Positions 37,311 to 46,396 of a stretch of 64,000 nucleotides of DNA are shown here, piece by piece. Under the pieces are notes generated by a model. The model ran no database searches, was not told where the DNA came from, and worked only from the letters and a program-made list of their open reading frames with translations. This stretch comes from Rhodococcus sp. HNM0563 (GTDB taxonomy: Bacteria; Actinomycetota; Actinomycetes; Mycobacteriales; Mycobacteriaceae), in the NCBI RefSeq assembly GCF_012726195.1, contig NZ_JAASAF010000007.1, positions 104,222 through 168,221 on the forward strand, in the 5' to 3' direction. The translations under genes were made by a program, and so were the position numbers. How positions within the stretch are numbered: the stretch's first letter is position 1; each line of letters starts with the position of its first letter.

Positions 37311-38114
37311 TCACCGCCCTGCGGCGATCCGGCGGGTCGGTTGTGATCGCTGTTTGATCGCAACGACAGTCTGGTAGTGATCGCGCACCGATGAGCCCGG
37401 AAGTGACCTGACCGATGTGAATCCGCATGCGTCGAGTGCATCTCGCAGAGTGTTCAGATCGAGAAGATAAGACGATCGCGCGAACCGGTAGTTTCGATGT
37501 CCCACGGTCATCGCGACATCCCAATGCCGGATGCGGGTCTCGTGGTCGGTGGAGATCTCTTCGATGACGGTTACCGGTCGTCCCGCAGGGCAGAACCCCT
37601 GATGCTCGAGAACAGAGGGGGAAGTGTCCGGCCGAGCGGACGGCAGATCCACCAGAAGTGCGCCGCCGGGACGGAGGGCGCCTGCCATACCTGCCACATG
37701 GGTGATCACGCGACCGGGGTCGAACTCGAGCGCTGAGTCGGAATCCCACGTGTCGGCGTATGCGAGGGAGTTTCCGCGGCACATCACCATGTCGAACACC
37801 TCGGGAAACATCCGGCCGAGGTCTTCCCAGCGAGCGCAGATCGCATCGTTGGAAAGCCCTGCCTCGGTGCAGTTGTGTCGAAATCGGTCGAGCATCTCGG
37901 TGCTTCCGTCGGAACATACGAGGGAATAGCCCAACTCCAGGAGCCTGATGGTCCCGAACCCCGTTCCGACAGCGCAATCGAGGACAGGCCCGTTCAATCC
38001 GATTGTGTCGAATGCCGCGATCGATTGTGCGACAAAGCGATTCTCGTCGGCGCAGACATTCAGATAGATATCGATGACCTCGGCCGGATGATCCACGGCG
38101 AATGTGTTTGTCAC
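37311..38114 (-). CDS. SAM-dependent class I methyltransferase
   Basis: A 267-residue methyltransferase. Motif I VLDCAVGTGFGTIRLLELG lies near residue 44, followed by CSDGS and ALRPGGALLVDLP. The substrate is unknown. GTG 38114 overlaps the stop of the upstream acyl-AMP ligase gene (GTGA), so the two are translationally coupled and probably act on the same molecule. GTG 38120 in frame is a possible alternative. Convergent with catC. Confidence 0.78.
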   Translation of the reverse strand: MTNTFAVDHPAEVIDIYLNVCADENRFVAQSIAAFDTIGLNGPVLDCAVGTGFGTIRLLELGYSLVCSDGSTEMLDRFRHNCTEAGLSNDAICARWEDLGRMFPEVFDMVMCRGNSLAYADTWDSDSALEFDPGRVITHVAGMAGALRPGGALLVDLPSARPDTSPSVLEHQGFCPAGRPVTVIEEISTDHETRIRHWDVAMTVGHRNYRFARSSYLLDLNTLRDALDACGFTSVRSLPGSSVRDHYQTVVAIKQRSQPTRRIAAGR

Positions 38115-39712
38115 GAGCACCCCGACGCGGTGATCTGCCTGACCAGCCTAGTCACAGCATCGCGGTCGATCTTGCTGTTGTGGCGAGGATCTGTTGGCAA
38201 CGCGCCGGGCAACTGTAGCGGTGTGGGGCCGGGAAAATGCAAGCGCTGTGCGAGGATGGACATGGTGCCGATGTCGACGGCTGACGGATCCTCGTCATGA
38301 GGAAAGACATAAAAGAGCCGGTCCGCATCGGCATCGTAGACCACAGCACTGAGTGCAAACCCTGTCACCATGTTCCACATCTGCTCGAGTGCGTCGGGGT
38401 AGATGGGCCCATGCGGGGAGTCGACCACATCCCTGTTCCTGCACAGGTACCAGACAAGCCCGGAGTCGTCGATATATCCATGATCTCCAGTGCGGTGCCA
38501 TATTTCGCCCGTTGGAGAATCCCGCAACTTCGATGCGGCCACGGCATCGTCACGGCGATGATAGGTTCTGACCACCCGCGGTCCCGCAACGATGATCTCA
38601 CCTGCGACGCCGGTGTCGAGACTTGCAGTTGTCACGTCGAAATTCGCGCCCTTCGACGACGGGGAGATGATGCGGACTTGCATCTCCTCGGTTGGACGAC
38701 CGAGCGGTGTCCCCTTGCCGTTCCAGGTTTTCAACTGCGACAGGTAGATGTGTTCGTCGGCGCCGACGACAGTGATCGGCATCAACGCTTCGGTGCTTGC
38801 ATACGGGACGACCACGTCTGTCGGATCGAGTGCGGCGCGCATTCGTTCGATCAACCGGACGCCGATCGCTGAGCCGGCGGTCGCGGCCCGACGAAGAGTC
38901 GGAGCAGGCAGACTGTGGCGTTGCATGTGGGCGACGAGGCGGTGCCATACCAGAGGCGAGGCGAAGAGATAATCACTGCCCGAGCCGGCCAGTTGGCGAT
39001 AGAACGCGTCGATATCGAGATGAGCCGGCTGAGCGTTGGATAGGTCAGGTAATACGACTCGGCGACCGATCGCCAGAGATACCAAGGCCAGGTGAGGGAA
39101 AAGACAGAATTCTGAGCGAATGTCATTGTCGCCGTAGTACCGCATCTGAGAGGAGAGCTCCCGGGAGGTCCAGGGCACTCCTTTGGGAATCCCTGTGGTA
39201 CCGGAGGTGTAGAGCATCAGGACGGTGTCGTTTACACTCCACGCGCGCTGTTCCCAGGGCTGTTTGTTGCTGGTCGAGGCGCTGTCACCCGCGTCGAAGA
39301 TGGTGTTGTCGGGTGGGCATATGGAGCCGCGGTACAGTCCTCGCGCCGGATCGGGAATCGACGATACCCATACTGCAGCATCGAGATCAGCCAAACAGGG
39401 GGCGAGTGACTCCAGAGGCTGATTGGGGTCGACGAATGCGGGAACAGCACCGAGTATTGCTGCGCCGTAACAGTATGCGATAAGTTCGGAGCCGAGCGGC
39501 AGCGTCATCACCACGTGTTGCCCTGGTCGTGCGCCGGAACGGTACAGGTGCATCGCTGCCGATTCGGCGGCGAGCCACAGGTTTGAGAACGAGCGCTGCG
39601 TCGATGTCCGGAAGTCCGTTACCGCCGTGTGCTCGGGTCGGTTGTCGCGCTGTGCTCGTAGGCCGTCGACGAGGACATTTCCGTACGGCACAGATGATTC
39701 GGATGTATTCAA
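38111..39712 (-). CDS. OleC-like AMP-dependent acyl ligase
   Basis: A 533-residue ANL-superfamily enzyme. The adenylation P-loop is LYTSGTTGIPKGV, then YASTEALMPI and the hinge-region RTGDHGYIDDSGL. The C-terminus ends with LPTDPRHNSKIDRDAV, which resembles OleC beta-lactone synthetases (PVDIRHNAKI). It may activate a fatty or beta-hydroxy acid. The start is a TTG at 39712, three bases after GGGGGGA; the mRNA just before it is (GGGC)3GGGGGG. No oleA, oleB or oleD genes are nearby, so an olefin pathway is not supported. Confidence 0.75.
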   Translation of the reverse strand: MNTSESSVPYGNVLVDGLRAQRDNRPEHTAVTDFRTSTQRSFSNLWLAAESAAMHLYRSGARPGQHVVMTLPLGSELIAYCYGAAILGAVPAFVDPNQPLESLAPCLADLDAAVWVSSIPDPARGLYRGSICPPDNTIFDAGDSASTSNKQPWEQRAWSVNDTVLMLYTSGTTGIPKGVPWTSRELSSQMRYYGDNDIRSEFCLFPHLALVSLAIGRRVVLPDLSNAQPAHLDIDAFYRQLAGSGSDYLFASPLVWHRLVAHMQRHSLPAPTLRRAATAGSAIGVRLIERMRAALDPTDVVVPYASTEALMPITVVGADEHIYLSQLKTWNGKGTPLGRPTEEMQVRIISPSSKGANFDVTTASLDTGVAGEIIVAGPRVVRTYHRRDDAVAASKLRDSPTGEIWHRTGDHGYIDDSGLVWYLCRNRDVVDSPHGPIYPDALEQMWNMVTGFALSAVVYDADADRLFYVFPHDEDPSAVDIGTMSILAQRLHFPGPTPLQLPGALPTDPRHNSKIDRDAVTRLVRQITASGCS

Positions 39713-39973
39713 GCTTCCCCCCGCCCGCCCGCCCGCCGGTCTGGCGGGCTTGTCTTGACTGGCGCAGTGCCTGGGCAGATGCCGGGCTGCCTGCTGAGTC
39801 CAATTCCCCTGATGGTCACCTGGCGGGTTTCCCCCCTCCCGCCGGTTTCCCGTCGATCTTGATCGATGCCCGAATGGGTTGTCAAGCCGAACAGCCTGAG
39901 AGCGGGGATGGATAGGACGCCTTGTGGGCGGCTGCGCCACACCGTACGGAGACTATGCGGAGGCAAGCCGTTC
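39713..39973. other. Divergent intergenic region upstream of ligase and stress-protein remnant
   Basis: This 261-nt spacer is very GC-rich. Apart from the CGGG repeat at 39717-39739 it holds several short imperfect G/C hairpins, including GGCGGG...CCCGCC around 39823-39843. No promoter could be fixed and no gene was found. It may form a structured leader on the ligase mRNA. Confidence 0.4.
39717..39739 (-). repeat. G-quadruplex-type repeat overlapping the ligase ribosome site
   Basis: On the minus (coding) strand the sequence reads GG-C-GGG-C-GGG-C-GGG-C-GGGGGG, a CGGG tetranucleotide repeat that ends 4 nt before the TTG start of the ligase gene. Four runs of three or more G with 1-nt loops match the classical G-quadruplex rule. 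It includes the only plausible Shine-Dalgarno sequence. Confidence 0.6.
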
Positions 39974-40770
39974 GTGAACACCGGAACGCACGTCGTGGTC
40001 GGAATCGACGGCTCCGACACTTCGCTGGGCGCTGCGAAATGGGCCGTGACGGTCGCCCAAAAAATGAGTCAGCCAATGCAACTCGTGCACTCCACGCCGA
40101 GTCCTGCTCACTTCTCCGGCGACGATCTACGCAACAGTTGATCGTCAGTCTCGCCGCGGAGGGAGCCGAAGTGCTTTCCTCTGCGGTCGCCGCCGTTCGC
40201 GAGTATGCGGCCGGCAGTCGCTTGACGACGATGCTCGGCGACGAACCCGCTACGACAGCGCTGCTCACTGCCGCGAAGGGCGCCACCATGGTTGTGCTCG
40301 GAGCGACGGGCCGAGGGACCGTCGAGCGTTGGTTGCTCGGATCGACCGCGGTGAGGGTGGTCAACCACGCTGAATGCCCTGTCGTCGTCTGGCGAGGCGA
40401 CCCCGCCGATCGCGGGCCCGATACGGGCGCTTTCGTAGTCGGGCTCGACGGCAGCGCTACGTCTACCGCCGCCGAGTTTGCGCTCACATTCGCAGACCTG
40501 CTCGGTGTACCCATCACCGCGGTTCGATCCTGGACCGACGAGTACGCGATCGGCGCCGCCAGACCCGAAACGCTGCGCCAGTCGGGCCCGACCTCTCTGC
40601 TCGTGGACTGGGGATGCTGTCGCCCGCACGGAGGAGACGAGGCTTACCGAGATCCTCGCACCCTTCCGGCGTCGCTTCCCTGACGTGCCTGTAGATGCGG
40701 TGTCGGCCCGCGGTTCGGCACCGCGGGAACTGCTGCGAGCTCTCGATGACGCCCAAGGTGTCGTCGAAGA
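39974..40770 (+). pseudogene. Universal stress protein gene, frameshifted and 3'-truncated
   Basis: Remains of a two-domain UspA-family protein. The first frame reads VNTGTHVVVGIDGSDTSLGA from GTG 39974 to a stop at 40139. A second frame continues with QLIVSLAAEGAEVL, MVVLGATGRGTVERWLLGST and a second USP domain FVVGLDGSATST to about 40600. A third frame supplies EILAPFRRRFPDVPVD and ELLRALDDAQ. The expected final part after DDAQ is missing at about 40760, where a GltS remnant begins on the other strand. At least two frameshifts and a truncation inactivate it. GGAGG lies 10 nt before the start. Confidence 0.75.
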
Positions 40771-41272
40771 GTTGACCCATGCCGGCGATCGTTCCGTGAC
40801 CGCCTGTGAACAACATTTCGAGTAGGGAGCCTGCCTCGGCAGGTAGCCCGAACACAGGCTGGAGCAGCACGATGACGGCCAGTCTGCCGAGTGCGAACTG
40901 GCCGAACGACAGGAATGCGCCGAAGAGGGCGTGCGGCGCGGCGGCGTCCCACTATTGCCGAGGCTTCGGCAGCGTCTTTCCGATCATGATCGCGCCGAAC
41001 ACGACGTTGATCATCAGTCCGGGGATCATCCGCCAGACCTCGATGACGGATTCGGGGATCAGGCCGTTGGTGCCGGTGAGTTCCCCGAGCACCTGTGGGC
41101 CGAGCAGCAACACGGCGAACCCCGCGACGACACTCGCCGGTATGAAGAGCGCGCTGAGCGCGCGCACCCGACTTCGCACGAACCACGCGAACACCAGTAC
41201 GGCGCCGAGGATCACCAGCGACAATCCCACGATCTGTGCCTCGCTCAGCTGCTCGGGCATTCCGCCCCCCAT
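40755..41272 (-). pseudogene. Sodium/glutamate symporter-like gene, nonsense-mutated and truncated
   Basis: The N-terminal part (IVGLSLVILGAVLVFAWFV; MINVVFGAIMIGKTLP) reads as a GltS-type membrane transporter. The frame stops at TAG 40952-40954, then continues unchanged with WDAAAPHALFGAFLSFGQF and LPAEAGSLLEMLFTGGHGT, which is the conserved mid part of the family. It ends abruptly near 40756-40770 where the convergent stress-protein remnant also ends. Family members are much longer, so the 3' half is lost. Confidence 0.65.
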
Positions 41273-41508
41273 ACGCTGCCCCGACCATCGGAAATGACCG
41301 TACCGGGAGTCGGTCCTCGTTAGGGTTGAGAACTGCTCGACTCACGTTTGCTCACCAGAAGGCAACGGATCAATGATGTTGCCGTACGGATAGTTATCCG
41401 GGCCGCAGTGCATGGGCCGGATAGGGGTCGTCGAGGGAGGTGCCGGCAGAGAGGGGAGCTGTCGAGCGAGTACTGACGGCATGCGGGTGCTCGGGCCATA
41501 CTCGGGGT

Positions 41509-42645
41509 ATGAGCCTGCCGCTGCGCGATGTGTACGCCGAACCCACCCTCGCCGACCTCCTGCCATCGGTGCTCGCTTCCGCGGGCGTCGCCGGCGAGAT
41601 GAACCGTCTCCGGCTTGCCGAGTGCTCCCGAACGGTCGTGCTTCTCGTCGACGGTATGGGCTGGGAACTGCTGCAACGAAACAAGAAGGCTGCACCGTTC
41701 CTCACTTCGGTGCCCGGACACTCGATCCGCGCCGGCTTCCCCACCACTACCGCGGTGAGCATCGCATCGCTCGGCACCGGCCTCCCGTCCGGCCGTCACG
41801 GCATCACCGGCTACCAGTCGTATGTCGACGAGATCGAAGCACCCCTCAACTGGTTGCGCTGGACACTCGCGGGCACCGCCATAGACAAGCGCGACGAACT
41901 GGTCCCCGAGGACGTGCAACCGCACCCGACGGCGTTCGAACGTGGCGCCGATGCGGGCATCGCCGTCACCACCGTCGTTCCGAAGCAATTCGACGGCAGC
42001 GGCCTGACCCGCGCGGTTCTGCGCGGCGGCGCATTCGTCGGGGTCTCCGCCTACGGTGATCTGCTCGCCCGTGTCGTGTCGGCGATCGGTGCCGACGAAC
42101 GCAGCCTCGTTTACTGCTATCTCGGTGAGGTCGACACACTCGGCCACGTGTACGGGCCCGAATCCGATGCGTGGCTCGCGCAGCTCACTGTCGTCGACCG
42201 GTTCGTCGAGCAACTTGCGGGTGCGCTTCCCCGCGACACCCGGCTGCTCGTCACAGCCGATCACGGCATGATCGATGCGTCCCGCGGGCGACGCATCGAC
42301 TTCGACCACACCCCAGGGCTCGGTGAGGACGTGAGCGTCATTGCAGGTGAGCCACGCTGCAGGCACGTCTACACCGACAGCGTCGGCGAGGTGCTCGAGC
42401 GCTGGCGAAACGAACTCGGCGACGACATGTGGGTCGGCACCCGCGACGAAGTTCTCGCCGCCGGCCTGTTCGGCTCCGAGCCTGCACCGTCGCTCGTCGG
42501 CCGCATCGGCGATATCGTTGCGATCGGAATGGGGGAGTCGTCGGTGATCCGCACGGACGGTGAACGGGTGATGTCGGAACTGCCCGGACAACACGGTGCA
42601 CTCACCGACGACGAACTGCTCGTGCCACTTCTGTGTCTTCAGTGA
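41509..42645 (+). CDS. Alkaline phosphatase-superfamily nucleotide pyrophosphatase/phosphodiesterase-like protein
   Basis: A 378-residue soluble enzyme. Expected metal and nucleophile positions are visible: LLVDGMGW (Asp), FPTTTAVS (Thr nucleophile), LGEVDTLGHVYGP (Asp, His), TADHGM (Asp-His) and PGQHGAL (His). The substrate is unknown. ATG 41509 is where the conserved N-terminus begins; the frame is open from 41440. It lies downstream of the GltS remnant on the opposite strand. Confidence 0.83.
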   Translation: MSLPLRDVYAEPTLADLLPSVLASAGVAGEMNRLRLAECSRTVVLLVDGMGWELLQRNKKAAPFLTSVPGHSIRAGFPTTTAVSIASLGTGLPSGRHGITGYQSYVDEIEAPLNWLRWTLAGTAIDKRDELVPEDVQPHPTAFERGADAGIAVTTVVPKQFDGSGLTRAVLRGGAFVGVSAYGDLLARVVSAIGADERSLVYCYLGEVDTLGHVYGPESDAWLAQLTVVDRFVEQLAGALPRDTRLLVTADHGMIDASRGRRIDFDHTPGLGEDVSVIAGEPRCRHVYTDSVGEVLERWRNELGDDMWVGTRDEVLAAGLFGSEPAPSLVGRIGDIVAIGMGESSVIRTDGERVMSELPGQHGALTDDELLVPLLCLQ

Positions 42646-42749
42646 CAGGGCATCTCCAGTGAAGGGCCGAGTGTGGTGAACCGCAGAACTGGCCATGACG
42701 TGTGCAATGTCGCGTACCCACGAACACATTTGTCACATAGTGTGTGCAC

Positions 42750-43733
42750 ATGAGCTCGAGTGCTTCTGTGACCTGGCACGATCGCACGAGTCGGATCGCG
42801 CTGATTCTTCTCTGGGTCGTCCGGATTCTCGTCAAACCGATTCTGAGCATCTGGCCGAGCAACGACTTCGGGATCGGCCTCCTCGGCAGGCTTTCGTGGG
42901 TGGTCGACAAGGTCACGCCCAAGCCGCGGTCGGTGGAGATCGTCGACACCGATCTCGGCGGAGTGCCCGGCGAGTGCATCATCTCGCCCAAGCCCGTCGA
43001 CGACCCTCTCGAGGATGCCACCATCCTGTACTTCCACGGCGGCGGTTTCATCTTCTGCGGACCCTCGACACACCGGCAGTTGTGTGTGCAGCTTGCTCTC
43101 GACTCCGGGGCGCCCGTGTATTCGATGGACTATCGGCAGGTCCCGACTGTCCCCATCGCGGGATCGGTCCACGACGCGATGAACGCGTACACCGCTCTGG
43201 TCGAGACAGCGGTCGACCCCACCAGGATCATCGTCGGTGGCGACTCGGCCGGCGGGTATCTCGCCGTCAAGGTCGCCGAACTCGCTGCGCGACGCGGCCT
43301 CCAGCGACCGGCCGCCATCATCGGTTATTCGCCGTTGCTGAGCCTGGACCTCGACGACTCCGGCCACGACCTCGAGTACATGAAGAAGGACGCCTACCTG
43401 CCGATCGAAGCACTCGAGAAGTTGCGCCCGCGCTGGCTCGCGGGTCAGGAAGCGATCGAGGGCGAGATGAACCCCGTCGATGCAGACCCGGCTCTCTTCC
43501 CTCCGGTGTTCCTGTGTGCAGCCGAATTCGAACTCACCCGACCCGACGTCGAGGACATGACCGAACGCCTCGCAGAGGCGGGAAACGTGGTGGAGACGCA
43601 CCTGTGGCGCGAACAGATCCACGCGTGGCCGGTCCTCGCGCGAGCATTACCCGAAGCGATGGAACTCATCGGGCTGAGCACCCGATTCGCGCGGCGCGCT
43701 GTCGTCGCCGTCGATGACGGTCGCGCCGCCTGA
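42750..43733 (+). CDS. Alpha/beta hydrolase of the hormone-sensitive lipase family
   Basis: A 327-residue esterase or lipase. The oxyanion motif is YFHGGGFIF, the nucleophile Ser is in GGDSAGGYL, and the catalytic His is in EQIHAW near the C-terminus. An N-terminal hydrophobic helix (about 13-30) may tether it to the membrane. ATG 42750 is preferred to GTG 42744. It converges with the ygiD gene 4 nt away. Confidence 0.87.
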   Translation: MSSSASVTWHDRTSRIALILLWVVRILVKPILSIWPSNDFGIGLLGRLSWVVDKVTPKPRSVEIVDTDLGGVPGECIISPKPVDDPLEDATILYFHGGGFIFCGPSTHRQLCVQLALDSGAPVYSMDYRQVPTVPIAGSVHDAMNAYTALVETAVDPTRIIVGGDSAGGYLAVKVAELAARRGLQRPAAIIGYSPLLSLDLDDSGHDLEYMKKDAYLPIEALEKLRPRWLAGQEAIEGEMNPVDADPALFPPVFLCAAEFELTRPDVEDMTERLAEAGNVVETHLWREQIHAWPVLARALPEAMELIGLSTRFARRAVVAVDDGRAA

Positions 43734-43737
43734 CCCA

Positions 43738-44595
43738 TCACAGATTCGTGTTCGGCGGATCCGTCGAATCGGAAAGCCTCGCACCGTGTCCGTCGTTCCC
43801 AGTACCGGAAGGGCATTGCGCACCGGCTGTGTACGCCGTCATCGACAACGACCCGTAGTCGACCCCCTCGACGAGCGTGTCGGGTTGTTCCCCGGACGCC
43901 GCGAGCAGGCCCGCGAAATGCAGCATCGGAAGGAAATGGTCCGGCGTAGGTACGGCTTTCGGGAAATCGGGATGGTCCTGCAATGCGGCTGCGTCGCCGG
44001 GCCGGTCGCGCAGCAGTTCGCCGGCTGCCTCGTCGAAACGCCGGGCCCAGTCGAACCCTTCGCTCGGCTTCGACGAATCCATACTGCGGAGATTGTGCAC
44101 GATGTTGCCGCTGCCGACGATCAGCACACCGGAATCGCGAAGCGACGCCAGCGAAGCCCCGAGCTCGACGTGATACTCGAGCGGCTTGTACGCGTTGAGA
44201 CTCAATTGCACCACCGGTACGTTCGCATCCGGGAACATGTGGGTGAGCACAGACCACGTGCCGTGATCGATACCCCACGAATCGACGTCGCCGCCCACCC
44301 ATTTCGGTCGTGCGAGATCCGCGATCTCCTCCGTCAGCTCGGGGAGCCCGGGCGCCGGATACTCCACGTCGAACAGCTCCTGCGGGAATCCGAAGAAGTC
44401 GTGGATCGTGCGCGGCGACGGCATTGCAGTGACTGCGGTGGCGTTGATGAACCAATGCGCCGAGATGGACAGGATCGCGCGCGGTGTCGGCACCGACTCA
44501 CCGACCGCGGCCCACGCCTGCGTATACCGGTTCGATTCGAGTGCATTGAGCGGGCTACCGTGGCCGATGAATGCGACGGGCATGCGTATCGTCAT
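43738..44595 (-). CDS. ygiD: LigB-type class III extradiol dioxygenase, YgiD/4,5-DOPA dioxygenase-like
   Basis: A 285-residue metal enzyme. Likely metal ligands are His12 in FIGHGSP, the His in SISAHWF, the His in GIDHGTWSVL and the His of VPTPDHFLPML. Plant DODA and bacterial YgiD cleave caffeate or DOPA in the extradiol mode, but the physiological substrate in bacteria is often unclear. Nearby aromatic clusters make a role in catechol side products possible but unproven. 7 nt separate it from the upstream lipase gene. Confidence 0.87.
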   Translation of the reverse strand: MTIRMPVAFIGHGSPLNALESNRYTQAWAAVGESVPTPRAILSISAHWFINATAVTAMPSPRTIHDFFGFPQELFDVEYPAPGLPELTEEIADLARPKWVGGDVDSWGIDHGTWSVLTHMFPDANVPVVQLSLNAYKPLEYHVELGASLASLRDSGVLIVGSGNIVHNLRSMDSSKPSEGFDWARRFDEAAGELLRDRPGDAAALQDHPDFPKAVPTPDHFLPMLHFAGLLAASGEQPDTLVEGVDYGSLSMTAYTAGAQCPSGTGNDGHGARLSDSTDPPNTNL

Positions 44596-44602
44596 GAGCG
44601 TC

Positions 44603-45457
44603 TCACCTTTCGGGGGCGATGCGAGGACGTAACCAGTCGACGAGATCGCCCAGCACCCTGTCGTTCTCGGGTTCGTTGAACACCTCGTGGAACAGCCCGT
44701 CGTACAGCTTCAGCGTCAGATCTTGCGATCCCGCGCGGTCGGCGATGAGCTGAGCGCCCGCGGGGTCGGCGAGAGCATCGGCGGTGCCGTGCAGCACCAG
44801 GACCGGCAACGTGAGCGAGGGCAAACGCTGCGGCAGGCTCTGCTCGTTGTCGATCAGGACACGCGCGATCCCAGCGGGAACCAATCCGTGGTGCACGAGC
44901 GGATCGGCCTGGTACGCCGCGACGACCGCCGGATCCCGCGATACAGCATTGCTGTCGAGTTTCTGCACGGGCAGGTCGGGGAGGAACCGGCCGATCACCT
45001 TGCCGATTTCCACGACGATGCTCGGCGTCCCGGACGTGACGATCACCGCCGGTCCGGACAGCACAAGCGCCGTCAGACGATCCTGGTGGTCGAGCGCATA
45101 CGCCAACGCGATAGCTCCACCCATCGAATGGCCGAGCAGGAAGACCGGCAGACCCGGATACGCCTGCGTTGCGATATCGACCAGCGAATCGAGGTCGCCG
45201 GTGAAATCCGACATCTCCCGTGCGTGCAGTCGCTTGCCGCCCGAGCGACCGTGGCCGCGATGGTCGGGCGCGAACACGGCAAGCCCCAACTCGCTCAGGC
45301 GCTCAGCGACGTGATCGTAGCGGCGTGCATGCTCGCCGAGTCCGTGTGCCAGCACCATCACCCCGGCGATCTCGGCGTTGTCGGGCGACCACCGGTCGTA
45401 CACGATCCGAGTGTCGTTGCCCCCGCTGAACGAGGACTCGGTGTGCTGCATGGGCAT
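44603..45457 (-). CDS. Monoacylglycerol lipase-like alpha/beta hydrolase
   Basis: A 284-residue serine hydrolase. The family motif VLAHGLGEHARRYDHVAERL lies near residue 35, the nucleophile Ser is in LLGHSMGG, an Asp follows in LHGTADALAD and the His in GLFHEVFNE. It matches bacterial monoglyceride lipases in length and order. Probably co-transcribed with the ygiD gene, 7 nt downstream. Confidence 0.89.
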   Translation of the reverse strand: MPMQHTESSFSGGNDTRIVYDRWSPDNAEIAGVMVLAHGLGEHARRYDHVAERLSELGLAVFAPDHRGHGRSGGKRLHAREMSDFTGDLDSLVDIATQAYPGLPVFLLGHSMGGAIALAYALDHQDRLTALVLSGPAVIVTSGTPSIVVEIGKVIGRFLPDLPVQKLDSNAVSRDPAVVAAYQADPLVHHGLVPAGIARVLIDNEQSLPQRLPSLTLPVLVLHGTADALADPAGAQLIADRAGSQDLTLKLYDGLFHEVFNEPENDRVLGDLVDWLRPRIAPER

Positions 45458-45579
45458 CTCCTACCGGGTGGTCACATGGCCGTCCTCCGCATCTTTCCAC
45501 GGGGGCACCTTCCGGGCTTGTGGACTCGACGAGACCGGAGGAACCTCGGAAAGGGGACCTCATAGCGAGAGAGATCGTG

Positions 45580-46314
45580 ATGGACACAGTGATCACCGAA
45601 ATTGCTCCCGATGTCTACCGGCTGTCCACGTTCGTCGACGAGGCGAACCTGACGATGAACCAATTCCTGATAGGTGGCGACGAACCGCTGTTGTTCCACA
45701 CCGGGTATCGCTCGTTGTTTCCTTCCGTCTCTGATGCGGTCACGCGACTGATCCCGCTGGATCGGTTGCGGTGGATCACGTTCGGCCACGTCGAAGCGGA
45801 CGAATGCGGCTCGATGAACTCGTGGCTCGCCGTAGCACCGGCTGCCGAAGTCGCGCACGGCGCAATGGCGTGCTTCGTTCAGGTCAACGACCTTGCCGAC
45901 AGGCCACCGCGGCCGCTGCAGGACGGCGACGTGCTGGACACAGGCCTCCGCCGAGTCCGTCACATCGATACTCCCCACGTTCCACACGGATGGGACGCCG
46001 GACTGATGTTCGAGGAGACTACGTCGACCCTGCTCTGCGGCGACCTGTTCACAGCGTTCGGGAAGTACCCGGCGCAGACGGACAGTGAGGTGGTCGGTCC
46101 TGCGCTGGCTGCGGAAGACATGGGGCACCCGACGTGCCTGACGCCGGAATTGGCGCCCACCATCCGTGCTCTGGCCGATCTACGGCCGCGTACGCTCGCG
46201 CCGATGCATGCACCGGCCTACGAAAAAGACTGCGTCGCGGCTCTCGGGGAGCTCGCCGCGGCATACGAGGAGCGGTTCACCGCTGCTCTCGAAGGTGTTC
46301 GCCCGAAAGCATGA
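45580..46314 (+). CDS. MBL-fold flavodiiron-like (ODP) metallo-hydrolase
   Basis: A 244-residue metallo-beta-lactamase-fold protein. FGHVEADECGS gives the His-x-Glu-x-Asp diiron pattern seen in oxygen-binding ODP and flavodiiron proteins, and LLCGDLFTAF and APMHAPAYE supply further ligands. There is no flavodoxin domain, so it is not a complete flavodiiron protein. Role unknown; oxygen or NO sensing or reduction is possible. ATG 45580 is at the conserved N-terminus, with only a weak purine-rich site. Confidence 0.8.
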   Translation: MDTVITEIAPDVYRLSTFVDEANLTMNQFLIGGDEPLLFHTGYRSLFPSVSDAVTRLIPLDRLRWITFGHVEADECGSMNSWLAVAPAAEVAHGAMACFVQVNDLADRPPRPLQDGDVLDTGLRRVRHIDTPHVPHGWDAGLMFEETTSTLLCGDLFTAFGKYPAQTDSEVVGPALAAEDMGHPTCLTPELAPTIRALADLRPRTLAPMHAPAYEKDCVAALGELAAAYEERFTAALEGVRPKA

Positions 46315-46327
46315 ACAATCAATTCGA

Positions 46328-46355
46328 TTGACGTCGTCGCAGTGATCGGTATTCT
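46328..46355 (+). promoter_or_regulatory. Promoter of the ABC-F gene leader
   Basis: TTGACG (46328-46333) and TATTCT (46350-46355), 16 nt apart, form a good sigma-70-type promoter. The bases just before the -35 box (CAATCAATTCGA) are AT-rich for this genome, as at WhiB7-activated promoters. The expected start of transcription falls at about the GTG of the leader peptide. Confidence 0.5.
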
Positions 46356-46362
46356 GGGCAAC

Positions 46363-46389
46363 GTGATCCAAGCGCTTCTTTTCCACTGA
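46363..46389 (+). CDS. Possible leaderless regulatory leader peptide VIQALLFH
   Basis: An 8-codon ORF from GTG 46363 to TGA 46389, 7 nt after the -10 box, so it could be translated from a leaderless transcript. It is followed by two hairpins and then by the ABC-F gene. Short leader ORFs in front of antibiotic-resistance ABC-F genes are known to sense stalled ribosomes. Very small; supported only by architecture. Confidence 0.35.
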   Translation: MIQALLFH

Positions 46390-46396
46390 CGACACA

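Noticed and set aside
38111..39712. Part of an ole (olefin) biosynthesis cluster
   Set aside because: Only an OleC-like ligase is present; oleA, oleB and oleD are missing, and the neighbours do not fit.
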